64,000 bases of DNA from Candidatus Zixiibacteriota bacterium (GTDB lineage Bacteria; Zixibacteria; MSB-5A5; GN15; PGXB01). The position numbers and the translations under genes are program-made. The stretch covers positions 58,853-122,852 of the forward strand of contig JAFGAL010000019.1 of NCBI GenBank assembly GCA_016933695.1. The letters run 5' to 3'. Below the pieces are notes generated by a model, which worked only from the letters and a program-made list of their open reading frames with translations, searched no databases and was not told the origin of the DNA. Of this stretch, positions 9,305-18,476 are shown piece by piece; positions within the stretch are counted from its first letter, which is position 1; every line of letters starts with the position of its first letter.

Positions 9305-10420
9305 TTACAACATATCGAGTATATTTCGCACGGCTTTTTCACCGCTGTAGATTTTCGCGATCCGTTCGGAATCGGCCATCCTGCGTCTGAGAGTTTTGAT
9401 TTTCGTATCTTCGGGAATTCCTTGTTCCGGATTGACCAACATAATATTCTCCGGGTCGCGAGCAGTAAGATAACTCTGATTCGAAAGAACCGCAAGTCCG
9501 GTTGCGAGGTATTCTCCAAGTTTTACCGGACAGGAAACACGATTGACAATGGTTTCATCGCGAAACATAATGCCGAAATCGGCGGCGAACATATACGCGG
9601 GGACGTCACGATGCGGGACAAAATCAAAGCGAATGCGCGTTGCGGCATTGTCGTTTTCCATCTGCAACGCCCGAAGGAAAGCGTTTTTGTCGCCGGTCAA
9701 TATCAGCAGGATGTCCTGTTGATACCGTTTCGTATGCCCCGTCCACCATCGGCCGAGAATATCCAGTCTTTGCCAGGGATCGACGCCCCCGACATACAGA
9801 AACACCCGTTCCTGCCCGAGATGAAGACGGTTTCTGATTTCATCACGGCGCTCGGGATCGAATATGAAGGCGGAATCATTGACAATACAGGGGATTACCC
9901 GATCCGCCGCGCGGCCGTATTTTTGTTTAAAATGTTCCGACATCTCCCGGCTGACCGTGGTAAACAGGTCGCAATGCAACACGGCGTGCTTTTCTATGAC
10001 GCGATATTCAAAATAGCGGACCGGGCTGAGCGGTTCACAAAACAGCCGCCCGAGTGACATCCCCATCTCCTCGACCAGAAGCCCCCGGCAATCGAACAGC
10101 ACGCGTGGTTTTTTGTTCTGTATGTGCCGGCGCGCCTGATGCGCCATCCAGGTGGTCAATGCGCCGCGACAGTGAATCAAATCATAATCGCGGATCAAAT
10201 CGGAAAGCCTGTTCAGCGCGACTTCGCGGCGAAGCAATAGCCGTGAGAACGAACCGACCTGACGAAGCGGACGACCGTCAACGGTATCATCGCCCCCCCC
10301 CTTCTGCCGATACACCAGATCCACATCGGCGACTTTCCGCCAGGCATTGATCATTCCCAGAACCTGTGACGCGAACACACTCAATTGCGGACCGGCATCG
10401 GAGAAATAGAGGACTTTCAT
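9305..10420 (-). CDS. GT4-like glycosyltransferase
   Basis: 371 residues with a GT-B layout: KVLYFSDAGPQLSVFASQV at the N-terminus, LFTTVSREMSEHF at the domain junction, VFLYVGGVDPWQRLD opening the second Rossmann domain, and VSCPVKLGEYLATGLAVLSN as the donor-site region. The E-x7-E motif is less canonical than in the two GT4 proteins downstream (KLGEYLATG instead of a full EGFG..PLEA), so it belongs to a diverged branch. The start codon shares one base with the stop of the heparinase-like gene (TGATG), indicating translational coupling. Confidence 0.75.
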   Translation of the reverse strand: MKVLYFSDAGPQLSVFASQVLGMINAWRKVADVDLVYRQKGGGDDTVDGRPLRQVGSFSRLLLRREVALNRLSDLIRDYDLIHCRGALTTWMAHQARRHIQNKKPRVLFDCRGLLVEEMGMSLGRLFCEPLSPVRYFEYRVIEKHAVLHCDLFTTVSREMSEHFKQKYGRAADRVIPCIVNDSAFIFDPERRDEIRNRLHLGQERVFLYVGGVDPWQRLDILGRWWTGHTKRYQQDILLILTGDKNAFLRALQMENDNAATRIRFDFVPHRDVPAYMFAADFGIMFRDETIVNRVSCPVKLGEYLATGLAVLSNQSYLTARDPENIMLVNPEQGIPEDTKIKTLRRRMADSERIAKIYSGEKAVRNILDML

Positions 10421-12627
10421 CAGAATCGCCGCTCCAGCTTGCCGTACCCGGCGGAGAAAAACTCATAATCGTCGTAATTCACCGTAAAGGGATAATTGCA
10501 ATAATCAATGACGGCAATCGCATCCCGGGAAATCTCGAATCGTCTGACATGGATGACATTCCGATACCGCTCCCGCAGGGTGATTGATTTTTCGGTCAGT
10601 TCAAGCAGGTCGCAGTCGGTTTCATCGTTCATGGCAAACAGCCCATCCCGTCCCTCACGCCAGCGGTTCTGCTCGCATTCATCCACGACAATGGTATTAT
10701 GGGCGTGGATTCCACGAAATTCATTGCGGCGTTCGGGAAGTGCGGTATAGAGATACGTCCCCGGGTCGTCGACACGTGATTTCCCGTCCAAATGCAACGA
10801 AAACGACAATTTATCATTGTGGCTGTGCCCGCCGAGACCATTCTGCCCAACCGGTGTGGCGCAAATAGTCAGATGCAGGCGTCGCGACCAGAATATATAA
10901 ATACCGGAATCCGGAAACGCCCGGTGGGACAATCCATCGGTCAACGCGTATCGGGACTGGCAATCCGAAGCAAAAGTTGTCTCCTCCCGATATGGCAGGG
11001 AATCATAATCATATGTCTCGCATTCCGGCGGATTATCATCGGAACGGGCCATATCGTCAATAGTCGTTCCCCCGGCAAGCGCGGCGATCAGGCCTTGTTC
11101 AAGCGGGAATTCATCTCCCACCATCGCCAGATCGGGATCGGAAAACAGTCCCGCCAGCGCCGACAACAACGGAACCTGACAACAGTCGTCGGTGTCCCAG
11201 TAGGTGCTTTCCGGCAATTGCAATCCCTTGAGATTCTCATATTTTTTCAGGGCATTGGCCATATCGAGAAAATCGCCCACCGGTGTCAGTCGGTACAACC
11301 GCCCGCTGTCATTGTCGCCGATCTGCGCGACGTCGCCGGAGGGTCGGGTCAGATACATGGTCAACCGTCCGGCGCGAAACAGCCGTTCGAGATACCACTC
11401 AGGAAAGACATGATCACTGATACTATCATATTCCTGCTCATCCGGCGGTTTCAGCGGCGGATCGACTGTCCACAACCGCGGATTGTATTCGGTCAGGGCC
11501 TTCCGGTCATATCGGTTCATGCCGATTACGAGTGCGGTGGCAAAGGTCATCATTTCGGTGCTGAGGCGATGATACGATGACGATGATTCGAAATTGCCAC
11601 CATCGGGATAAAACTGCCGCTCCATTTCACGAATCAGCTCCTGCACCACAAACGCCCGCCAGCAGTCGGTCTCGGTCGTTCGCGGGAGATATCGCGCAAT
11701 ACTCAACAGCCCGGTCAAATCCGCCAGATAGTGGTTGTTGGCCAGCTGTTCCGACCATTCCAGATTGTGCACGATATGTCGACCGTGTTCATACAGTGAA
11801 TCCGCGATGATTTTATTCAAGGCATAATCGAAATACCGGCCGGAATCATCCAATTGCCGGCCGACATCGTACGCCAGCAGGATATTGACAGCGCGGATAG
11901 CGACGTCCATGGTGCAGGTCCAGTTGACCCCCATACGCGGCGGATTGGCGGCGATAAAATCAAGAATTTGATTCCGGCACTCGCGAAGAATATCACTACG
12001 GTGTTGCGGGCATACTTTGGCGAAAATCGCCATCTGCGGAAGGTGGTGCAGTCGCGCCGTCTCCCACGGAAGTTTGATATCCACACCGGGATGGTCAACC
12101 CACTGATCTTTGTACCACGACGCAACATCCCAGCGATAGCCGCTTTTACAGTCCTTTTGCCAGTCGATCGGTTCGTACGGCTCATGAATCTTCTGCCAGA
12201 TGGCCTGACTGCGCTCTAGATGCGCAGGCGCAAGGATTTCTTTTAGCCAGTTGCCGTCGCGGTCGAACTCCGCAATTTCGGGAGAATCATCGTATCGGTA
12301 CCCTTCCACACCAACCGCTCGATTCCCATAGCTGTTTTGCACCCATCCGCTTCCCAGCAGGTCGAAGCGGTGATCGAGGTACATGTTAATAAGATAATCC
12401 GCTGTTTCCTTCCGGATCCCGGAGCAGTCGAGACGGGAAATATCCATAAGGGAAGCGATAGCGGGAGTGATTGTTTCGGTCAACCGCGGACATGACGCCA
12501 GATCGCGAGCGCGCCGTTTGCGATCCGTGCCTTTTGCCTGCAGTTTAACTATCAGCTTTCGGGCCGCAACATGCGGCGGGTAAGAAAACGCTTTGCGAAG
12601 CCATGACAGGCGGTCGGTTTGTATCAT
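10420..12627 (-). CDS. heparinase II/III family protein
   Basis: 735 residues. An alpha-helical toroid region (about residues 60-400) contains WTCTMDVAIRAVNILLAYD and NLEWSEQLANNHYLADLTG, and a C-terminal beta-sandwich holds GGHSHNDKLSFSLHLDG with RVDDPGTYLYT, the hallmark of heparinase II/III and alginate-lyase-like proteins. Family members cleave uronic-acid polysaccharides by beta-elimination, and homologues are regularly encoded inside exopolysaccharide loci, where they may trim or modify the polymer. No signal peptide is obvious, which is unusual for a secreted lyase. It is coupled to the transferase at 9305-10420 and lies 18 bp after the fused oxidoreductase gene. Confidence 0.82.
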   Translation of the reverse strand: MIQTDRLSWLRKAFSYPPHVAARKLIVKLQAKGTDRKRRARDLASCPRLTETITPAIASLMDISRLDCSGIRKETADYLINMYLDHRFDLLGSGWVQNSYGNRAVGVEGYRYDDSPEIAEFDRDGNWLKEILAPAHLERSQAIWQKIHEPYEPIDWQKDCKSGYRWDVASWYKDQWVDHPGVDIKLPWETARLHHLPQMAIFAKVCPQHRSDILRECRNQILDFIAANPPRMGVNWTCTMDVAIRAVNILLAYDVGRQLDDSGRYFDYALNKIIADSLYEHGRHIVHNLEWSEQLANNHYLADLTGLLSIARYLPRTTETDCWRAFVVQELIREMERQFYPDGGNFESSSSYHRLSTEMMTFATALVIGMNRYDRKALTEYNPRLWTVDPPLKPPDEQEYDSISDHVFPEWYLERLFRAGRLTMYLTRPSGDVAQIGDNDSGRLYRLTPVGDFLDMANALKKYENLKGLQLPESTYWDTDDCCQVPLLSALAGLFSDPDLAMVGDEFPLEQGLIAALAGGTTIDDMARSDDNPPECETYDYDSLPYREETTFASDCQSRYALTDGLSHRAFPDSGIYIFWSRRLHLTICATPVGQNGLGGHSHNDKLSFSLHLDGKSRVDDPGTYLYTALPERRNEFRGIHAHNTIVVDECEQNRWREGRDGLFAMNDETDCDLLELTEKSITLRERYRNVIHVRRFEISRDAIAVIDYCNYPFTVNYDDYEFFSAGYGKLERRF

Positions 12628-12645
12628 GACAGTGGTTGTATGCGG

Positions 12646-14796
12646 TTATTGTCTTCCGGCGGTGATTGCCAGTGCTATTTCCGTGGTTTGCAGTAAATCC
12701 CACAGGGCAATCGGCCATTCCCGCTGCCTATTCGTTAACGCATTATACAGGCACTCCAGCTCCTCACGCTGACCCTTCCGGCTAACAGTATCGGTGATTT
12801 CATTCATCTTCACGCCGTAACCGCGCAGGGACAGGTAATCATCCAGCACGATGGTTTTCCCGTCGAAATGCACTTCCATGTTCTCTTTTGGAAACTCCGG
12901 GCTACCCACGGCGAAATAGTCGATACTGCACACCGATCCGTCGTGATACGCCAGTGTGATCGCGACATTGTCGGACGAGCTGAACCGTTCGTTTTTAGGT
13001 TGAAGCGACTCATATCCGGCTGAAACGATCTCGGACTCGGTGAGAAAAGTCATTAAATCGATAATATGGCACGCTTCGCCGACAATCCGTCCCCGGTTTT
13101 CATGCACCCAGTGCTCCGGCGGAATAAATCCCGCGTTCATGCGATACCGCACAAAAAGCGGATTGATTCGCCCGGAAGTATGGCGTTTGATTTCGGTCGC
13201 ATATTTGCTGAAACGACGATTAAACCCCACCATCACCAGCGGCGGCTCCGCCGATGGCGACGCCTCATAAAATTCCCTGATTTGCGCCACCTGCTCTTCG
13301 GATACTGCCAGCGGTTTTTCGACAAACACATGTTTGCCCGCCCGCAGGGCTTTCAACGTCAACTCGGCATGATTGTCGTGACGGGTGCAGATCATCACCA
13401 GATCAATACCATCGTCGCTCAGGATGTCAGTAATATCGGTCGACGTAAACTCCGCGCCATACTGCCGTGCGGCGCGTCGCGCGACATGACCGTCACGGTC
13501 GATTACCGCGCGCAGGGCGTATTTATCCGACAATTTCTGCAAATTCGGCAGGTGCATGGTGGTGGCAAAACCGCCGGCGCCGACCAGCGCCACCCGAATC
13601 AGCCCGGATGGGACAGACTTGGAGGCAATTGTTATCTTGCGGCGGTGCCCCGACAGCCCGGCCAGATCGCCGTGATTCGGCTCGCCGTAGTCAAGACTGA
13701 CCAGAATCGGCCGTTGTTCGGTGTTCTGCAGGGCCGCAAAAGCCTCATCCACGCGGTCAATCGGATACACATTGCCGAACAGCGGCTCCAGATTGATCTG
13801 CGCGTTGGAGACCAACCGAAGGTACTCGGCCATATTACGGTTCTCGGTCCAGCGAACGTAGGCGTACGGATAATCGTATCCTTTTTCTTCATAGCGATCG
13901 TCATAGCGCCCCGGCCCGTACGAGGTCGAGATCAAGAAATCGATTTCGCCGGGATAGATATCTTCGCGATTGATCCGCATCCCGGCCACTCCGACCAGCA
14001 CCACCCGTCCTTTTTTCTTGCACATCCGAAACGACTGCGCCAAAGGTTCGCTGTTGGCCGTGGCGGCGGTGAATAAAACAGCATCGGCACCGAAACCGCC
14101 GGTGAAATTGCGAACGGCGTCGACCGCATCGGTTTCGCGCGGATTGACCGCCAGTTCCGCACCCAACGCGGCGGCAATCTCCAGACGATCGCGGTCAAGA
14201 TCGACCGCCACAACGCGCACGCCGGAGAGTTTCAGCATTTGCATCGCCAGCAGACCAAGAATGCCGGTTCCGAACACCACCCCGAATTCGCCCATGTTCA
14301 AATCGGCGCGGCGAACGCCATGCATGGCAATACTTCCCAGCGCGACCGTGGCGGCGTCGCGAAAAGACATGTCATGCGGGATGGGCAAAACCAGATTTTC
14401 GGGGACATCGACGAATTCGGCGTGATTGGCGACTCCGGCACCGGCGGCGGCAACCGTGTCGCCGACCTTGAACCGGGATACCCCCTCGCCGACTCCGATC
14501 ACGACTCCCGCCAGAGAGTACCCCGTGGCGATTCCGCTTTCGAGTTTGCCGGAGATTGTTTCATAGGCTTTCACCAGGCCAACCTCCCGCACCATGCGCA
14601 GGGCCTTTTTGACTTTTTCCGGCTGGTCGAGTGCCCGACGTATCAGCGACTGCCCGCTGGCCCGAATCCCGCCGAGTTCGGTCCCGGCGGAGATACAGCT
14701 ACTAACCACTTTAATCAGCACCGCGCCCTTGGATACCAGCGGCGCGGGCACTTCCTCCGCGACCGCCCGTCCTTTTTTTATGACCGCCTGCAACAT
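12646..14796 (-). CDS. fused MDR-type dehydrogenase / Gfo-Idh-MocA oxidoreductase
   Basis: 716 residues with two complete enzyme halves. Residues about 1-345 are a medium-chain dehydrogenase: AGAGVANHAEFVDVPENLV is the GroES-like part and VVFGTGILGLLAMQML the GxGxxG NAD(P) site. The usual structural-zinc cysteines are absent. Residues about 370-716 form a Gfo/Idh/MocA oxidoreductase: VALVGAGGFATTMHLP is a second dinucleotide fold and VFVEKPLAV the conserved EKP motif. This bi-domain protein is a recognised type found beside heparinase-like genes in polysaccharide loci. It probably oxidises or epimerises a nucleotide sugar or a polymer-derived sugar; the substrate is unknown. Confidence 0.85.
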   Translation of the reverse strand: MLQAVIKKGRAVAEEVPAPLVSKGAVLIKVVSSCISAGTELGGIRASGQSLIRRALDQPEKVKKALRMVREVGLVKAYETISGKLESGIATGYSLAGVVIGVGEGVSRFKVGDTVAAAGAGVANHAEFVDVPENLVLPIPHDMSFRDAATVALGSIAMHGVRRADLNMGEFGVVFGTGILGLLAMQMLKLSGVRVVAVDLDRDRLEIAAALGAELAVNPRETDAVDAVRNFTGGFGADAVLFTAATANSEPLAQSFRMCKKKGRVVLVGVAGMRINREDIYPGEIDFLISTSYGPGRYDDRYEEKGYDYPYAYVRWTENRNMAEYLRLVSNAQINLEPLFGNVYPIDRVDEAFAALQNTEQRPILVSLDYGEPNHGDLAGLSGHRRKITIASKSVPSGLIRVALVGAGGFATTMHLPNLQKLSDKYALRAVIDRDGHVARRAARQYGAEFTSTDITDILSDDGIDLVMICTRHDNHAELTLKALRAGKHVFVEKPLAVSEEQVAQIREFYEASPSAEPPLVMVGFNRRFSKYATEIKRHTSGRINPLFVRYRMNAGFIPPEHWVHENRGRIVGEACHIIDLMTFLTESEIVSAGYESLQPKNERFSSSDNVAITLAYHDGSVCSIDYFAVGSPEFPKENMEVHFDGKTIVLDDYLSLRGYGVKMNEITDTVSRKGQREELECLYNALTNRQREWPIALWDLLQTTEIALAITAGRQ

Positions 14797-14980
14797 CTTT
14801 TCAATCCATCCCCGGTTTAGCCTGTTGTTGTATGTTCAGCCCACAGTATGTGCATCATAATTATGTCACGTGTCGATAACATCGTTTGCCACGGTATAAG
14901 CAACGAAACACCATTGGAAAATCAACAAAAACAGTACGTATAATCGCAGTCTTTTCGATATGAAATGTCAGGAAATCGAA
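14797..14980. other. gap inside the polysaccharide operon
   Basis: This 184-bp gap is the longest break in the minus-strand run between 3.5 and 24.9 kb and splits it into two halves. It is AT-richer than the genes around it and could hold an internal promoter, but I found no pair of boxes with good spacing and no clear terminator. Confidence 0.3.
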
Positions 14981-16435
14981 TCAGGCTTTCGAGTGGAAAC
15001 GCGCCCACAGGGAACGAAGCAACCGCAGTCCCTCGTCGCGCTCGACAGCGTTCAGGTATCCGTATGCCAAGCCGGCCGTAAACAGCGCCAGAAGGACAAT
15101 CTTGGCGGCAATGCTGAGGATCGCGTCGAAATGCAATAGGGTCGAGACAAGATAACAAACCGTCCCGGCAATTACTATCCCGACAAACGAACCGTAGGCA
15201 AATGGTACCGGATACACGCGCCGGATAATAATCAGCCGCCCCAGCGCAACCACCAGATAGGATGCAATGGTGGCCGACGCCGCTCCCACCATGCCGTAAG
15301 CCGGAATCAGGATGAAATTCAAGCCGACATTGAGGGCGGCCCCGATCACCCAGGACAATCCGATAATCCAGTTCTTTTTCACGATGTTGATGGCATACCC
15401 GGTGAGGCTGGTCAAACCATAAAAGACATACGACAGGCATAATAAAAAGACGACGCGATGGGCTTCATAGTATTCCACCGTCGACATTAGCATGATAACC
15501 TCGCGCGAAAATATCGCGATCACCAGCGCAAACAACATCCCCCCTGCCATATAATAGCGGGTGAAGTCGGCCAGCGTCCGCTTGCATTTCTCCGGCTGAT
15601 CGATCAAACTGAACAAGTGCGGGCCGAAAGCCTTGAACGGCTCAATCACCAGAAAGGGCATGATCGATGCGAATTTGTAAGCCAGTGAGTACAATCCCAC
15701 TTCATCGAGAGTTCGGTACTCCTGCAAAAACAACCGGTCGGCCATGGTGAGGACAAACGAAGCAAACTGCAGAGGAATCAGCGGAATCGACAACGCCAGC
15801 ATCTCTTTCACGGCGGCGGCGGAATACATCAAGAGACTCCGACGCATTAACAGAAAGGCCAGCAAGGCGAATTCCAGACCGTAGGCAATTACCTGTGCCA
15901 GAAGAATTCCCCGTACCGCCCAGTGCATAAAGACCACAAAATAGATCGTGATACCGATCGTGACGACCATGGTGATGATATTGATCGCGACATAGGTTCC
16001 GGCCTTTTCGCGGACAATCAGCAGGTTGTAGAATATGTAATTATGCGCCTTGATGGCGGTCGCAACCGCAATCAGCGTGATGAATGCACTTCCCCCCTCG
16101 AACGTGAAAACGGCATCGGCGAGATCGCCGGAAAAAAGCAATGCCGCGCCGCCGACCGGAATCGCACAGAAGAGCGTAAACCAGAAAGCCGACCCAAGCA
16201 CACGGTCACGATGCGTTTGATCGGAGCTGTCATAATAAGTGCGAAGATACCCGCTTCCGATCATAAGGCCGTACAGAATCGCCAGCACTCCCGCCACCAT
16301 GTACACCAGTTCCAGACTGCCGTAATCGGCCGGAGACAGAAAACGCGTGTAGATGGGAAGCAGGATCACCTGGATGGCGCGGGCGGCGATACTTCCCATA
16401 CCGTAGATGGACATGTTTTTCACGAGGCGCTTCAT
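14981..16435 (-). CDS. Wzx-type polysaccharide flippase (MOP superfamily)
   Basis: 484 residues with about 12-14 hydrophobic helices. It starts with KNMSIYGMGSIAARAIQVILLPIYTRFLSPADYG, whose arrangement (helix 1 then YTRxLSPxDYG) is characteristic of Wzx/RfbX flippases and related MOP transporters; only the key residues YTRFLSPADYG are needed for the call. The protein should move undecaprenyl-linked repeat units across the cytoplasmic membrane to the polymerase. The following gap of 184 bp separates it from the fused oxidoreductase gene, and 65 bp separate it from the transferase gene upstream. Confidence 0.86.
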   Translation of the reverse strand: MKRLVKNMSIYGMGSIAARAIQVILLPIYTRFLSPADYGSLELVYMVAGVLAILYGLMIGSGYLRTYYDSSDQTHRDRVLGSAFWFTLFCAIPVGGAALLFSGDLADAVFTFEGGSAFITLIAVATAIKAHNYIFYNLLIVREKAGTYVAINIITMVVTIGITIYFVVFMHWAVRGILLAQVIAYGLEFALLAFLLMRRSLLMYSAAAVKEMLALSIPLIPLQFASFVLTMADRLFLQEYRTLDEVGLYSLAYKFASIMPFLVIEPFKAFGPHLFSLIDQPEKCKRTLADFTRYYMAGGMLFALVIAIFSREVIMLMSTVEYYEAHRVVFLLCLSYVFYGLTSLTGYAINIVKKNWIIGLSWVIGAALNVGLNFILIPAYGMVGAASATIASYLVVALGRLIIIRRVYPVPFAYGSFVGIVIAGTVCYLVSTLLHFDAILSIAAKIVLLALFTAGLAYGYLNAVERDEGLRLLRSLWARFHSKA

Positions 16436-16500
16436 GGGAACAGGATATCACCTGGAACAGGACGATACAATATTAAATATTCACCGTGACGGTGATCGTA

Positions 16501-17550
16501 TCATGCAACGGACAAGCCGCATTCGCTATAGATGCGTTTCAATTCCTCGCCGACAGTCGCGAGGGGGTGGTACTTCTCGACATAGGCCCTTCCCGCCTTT
16601 CCGACTTCAACACGGCGATCGGCATCGCGGATCAAATCCTTCAGGACCTGATAAATGGTATCCGGATTGGCGCTGACAATCGGCAGTTCCGGCGGGTATT
16701 TTTCCTTTAGATCCTCGCGGAGGTATGAGATATTGGGCTTGCCCGACGCCATCGCCTCCAGCGCAAACACGCCGAACGATCCGGTGCGGATTTCGTTGGC
16801 GACAATATCCGCCCCGGCGATTTTCCGCTTAACCTGCTCCTGGGTCAGATTGCATTCCAGCAGGCGGAACTCGAAATCGAGACCGTCCGCTTTCAGTCGC
16901 TCCACCGCGGCTTCGATATCCGCCGTTCCTTTCACTTCGCGATTGGTCGGAATATGAATAACCACCGGGCGCCTGACGTTTCGATCCGGCGGCGAAAACG
17001 CGAAATGCTCGAGATTCACCGGTTGCGGAAGATAAAAAACCTTTTCGAAATACGGTTCGACATACCCCCCCAGCTCGAAATCGGTTGCGGCAAAGCTAAT
17101 GTACTTACCGATCAGTTCGAGTTTCTTCTTGATCTTGGCCTCTCCGGCCGAATAGGGAGGGATGTACACGTACGGATTGAGACGGCGCGCGCTACTTTCG
17201 AGACGGACATCGGTCCCGGCAAAACTGATCACCATCGGGCGGCGCAAACCGCTCAGGATACCGCAGTCGAGATAGCGCCGGAACAGCGAGTCGCTGTAAT
17301 AGTGCACCAACGACGTGTTGGGGATAACATCGCCGAAAAAAAACCGCGCCTTTTTATACATCCGCGTCAGACGGGAATCCGATGGTTCCGCGATACTGGC
17401 ATCGAACGGCAAACCGCGATTGAGTTCGCCGAAATCCCGATTGACGGCAATAACGTTTTTACTGTTCAGACCGGCCAGGCGCGCCGCCCGGGCGTATTGA
17501 AACGGCAAACCCGAAATACTGCCATACTGGAGAATGTAGGTATCGTCCAT
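16501..17550 (-). CDS. GT4-like glycosyltransferase
   Basis: 349 residues. The N-terminal half has ISGLPFQYARAARLAGL (acceptor-side domain) and MVISFAGTDVRLE; the second half has VVIHIPTNREVKGT opening the donor domain, and EIRTGSFGVFALEAMASGKP as the GT4-like E-x7-E donor site. It is predicted to be a cytoplasmic transferase for one residue of the repeat unit. It follows the acyltransferase gene by 15 bp. Linkage and donor are not predictable. Confidence 0.8.
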   Translation of the reverse strand: MDDTYILQYGSISGLPFQYARAARLAGLNSKNVIAVNRDFGELNRGLPFDASIAEPSDSRLTRMYKKARFFFGDVIPNTSLVHYYSDSLFRRYLDCGILSGLRRPMVISFAGTDVRLESSARRLNPYVYIPPYSAGEAKIKKKLELIGKYISFAATDFELGGYVEPYFEKVFYLPQPVNLEHFAFSPPDRNVRRPVVIHIPTNREVKGTADIEAAVERLKADGLDFEFRLLECNLTQEQVKRKIAGADIVANEIRTGSFGVFALEAMASGKPNISYLREDLKEKYPPELPIVSANPDTIYQVLKDLIRDADRRVEVGKAGRAYVEKYHPLATVGEELKRIYSECGLSVA

Positions 17551-17565
17551 GATTCTGTACGGTCG

Positions 17566-18465
17566 TCATCCGTGCGGTTTGGCGGGGACCCCGACCACCG
17601 TGACCCCGTCGGGGACATCTTTGGTCACCACCGCGCCCAGGCCGACGATCGCGTTATGGCCGACGGTTACCCGATCGCGGATACTCGCCCCGGAGGCGAT
17701 ATAGGCACCGTCGCCGATAACGGCGCTTCCGTTGATATTTACACTGACACTGACAAAGCTGTGATAACCGAGAACGACATTGTGGGCGACATGCACCAAA
17801 TTGTTTATTTTCGCCCCGGTGTGGATGATCGTGTCCTGCAGATTACCTCGATCAATAGTGGTATTGGCACCGATTTCGACATTGTCCCCGATAATCACCG
17901 TCCCGACATGCGGGAATCGATGCCAGCTGTTGTCACGACCCTTGACATGGCCGTAGCCGTCCGCACCGATCACCGCCCCGGCCTGAATCAGCGTATTTTT
18001 GCCGATTTGCACTCCGTCATAGAGATGGCAATGCCCCTCGATAACACACCCCTCACCGATAGTACATTTCCCGACATACGTAAACGGCCCGATATGGGAT
18101 TTCTCGTGCACCTGCGCTTCCGGCGCGACATACGCGGTGGCATGGATGCCGAATTTGTGTTTTCTGCCGAACAGGGCGTTGCCGATTTTCACGAATTGCA
18201 GTTTGGGATCATCGACCATCAGATAGCAGTGCGCGGCTGTCATCTCATCGGAAACGGCCACGGAAGGGTCACACAGCACGAATCCCGCGCGCGTGCGTTG
18301 TGCAAGATCAACGGGATTTTGCACCGTTGGGCAGATAAACACCAGATGGTCGGGACCGGCCTCGAGCGTCTGGGCGATTCCCGCACAGGTTCGTCCGGCA
18401 GGATCGCCGACGACGGTATACACACCGTCGATATGCTCCACCAATTGCTCCAGCGTGAACGCCAT
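17566..18465 (-). CDS. LpxD-like left-handed beta-helix acyltransferase
   Basis: 299 residues. A short N-terminal uridine-binding-like domain (to about residue 100) is followed by hexapeptide repeats (IGPFTYVGKCTIGEG, VVLGYHSFVSVSVNING) forming a left-handed beta-helix. NLVHVAHNVVLG matches the catalytic-histidine region of LpxD. LpxD puts a hydroxyacyl chain on UDP-glucosamine in lipid A synthesis, but this copy sits between a glycosyltransferase and a NodB-like gene, so it more likely N-acylates a nucleotide amino sugar for the polysaccharide. ATG 18465 is chosen for the AGGCGG site 6 nt upstream; ATG 18480 overlaps the previous stop as ATGA and is an alternative. Confidence 0.78.
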   Translation of the reverse strand: MAFTLEQLVEHIDGVYTVVGDPAGRTCAGIAQTLEAGPDHLVFICPTVQNPVDLAQRTRAGFVLCDPSVAVSDEMTAAHCYLMVDDPKLQFVKIGNALFGRKHKFGIHATAYVAPEAQVHEKSHIGPFTYVGKCTIGEGCVIEGHCHLYDGVQIGKNTLIQAGAVIGADGYGHVKGRDNSWHRFPHVGTVIIGDNVEIGANTTIDRGNLQDTIIHTGAKINNLVHVAHNVVLGYHSFVSVSVNINGSAVIGDGAYIASGASIRDRVTVGHNAIVGLGAVVTKDVPDGVTVVGVPAKPHG

Positions 18466-18476
18466 GACACCGCCTG

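Noticed and set aside
17566..18465. Housekeeping lpxD of lipid A synthesis
   Set aside because: The usual neighbours (bamA, skp, fabZ, lpxA) are missing and the gene is embedded in a polysaccharide operon; a role in lipid A is not excluded but is less likely.
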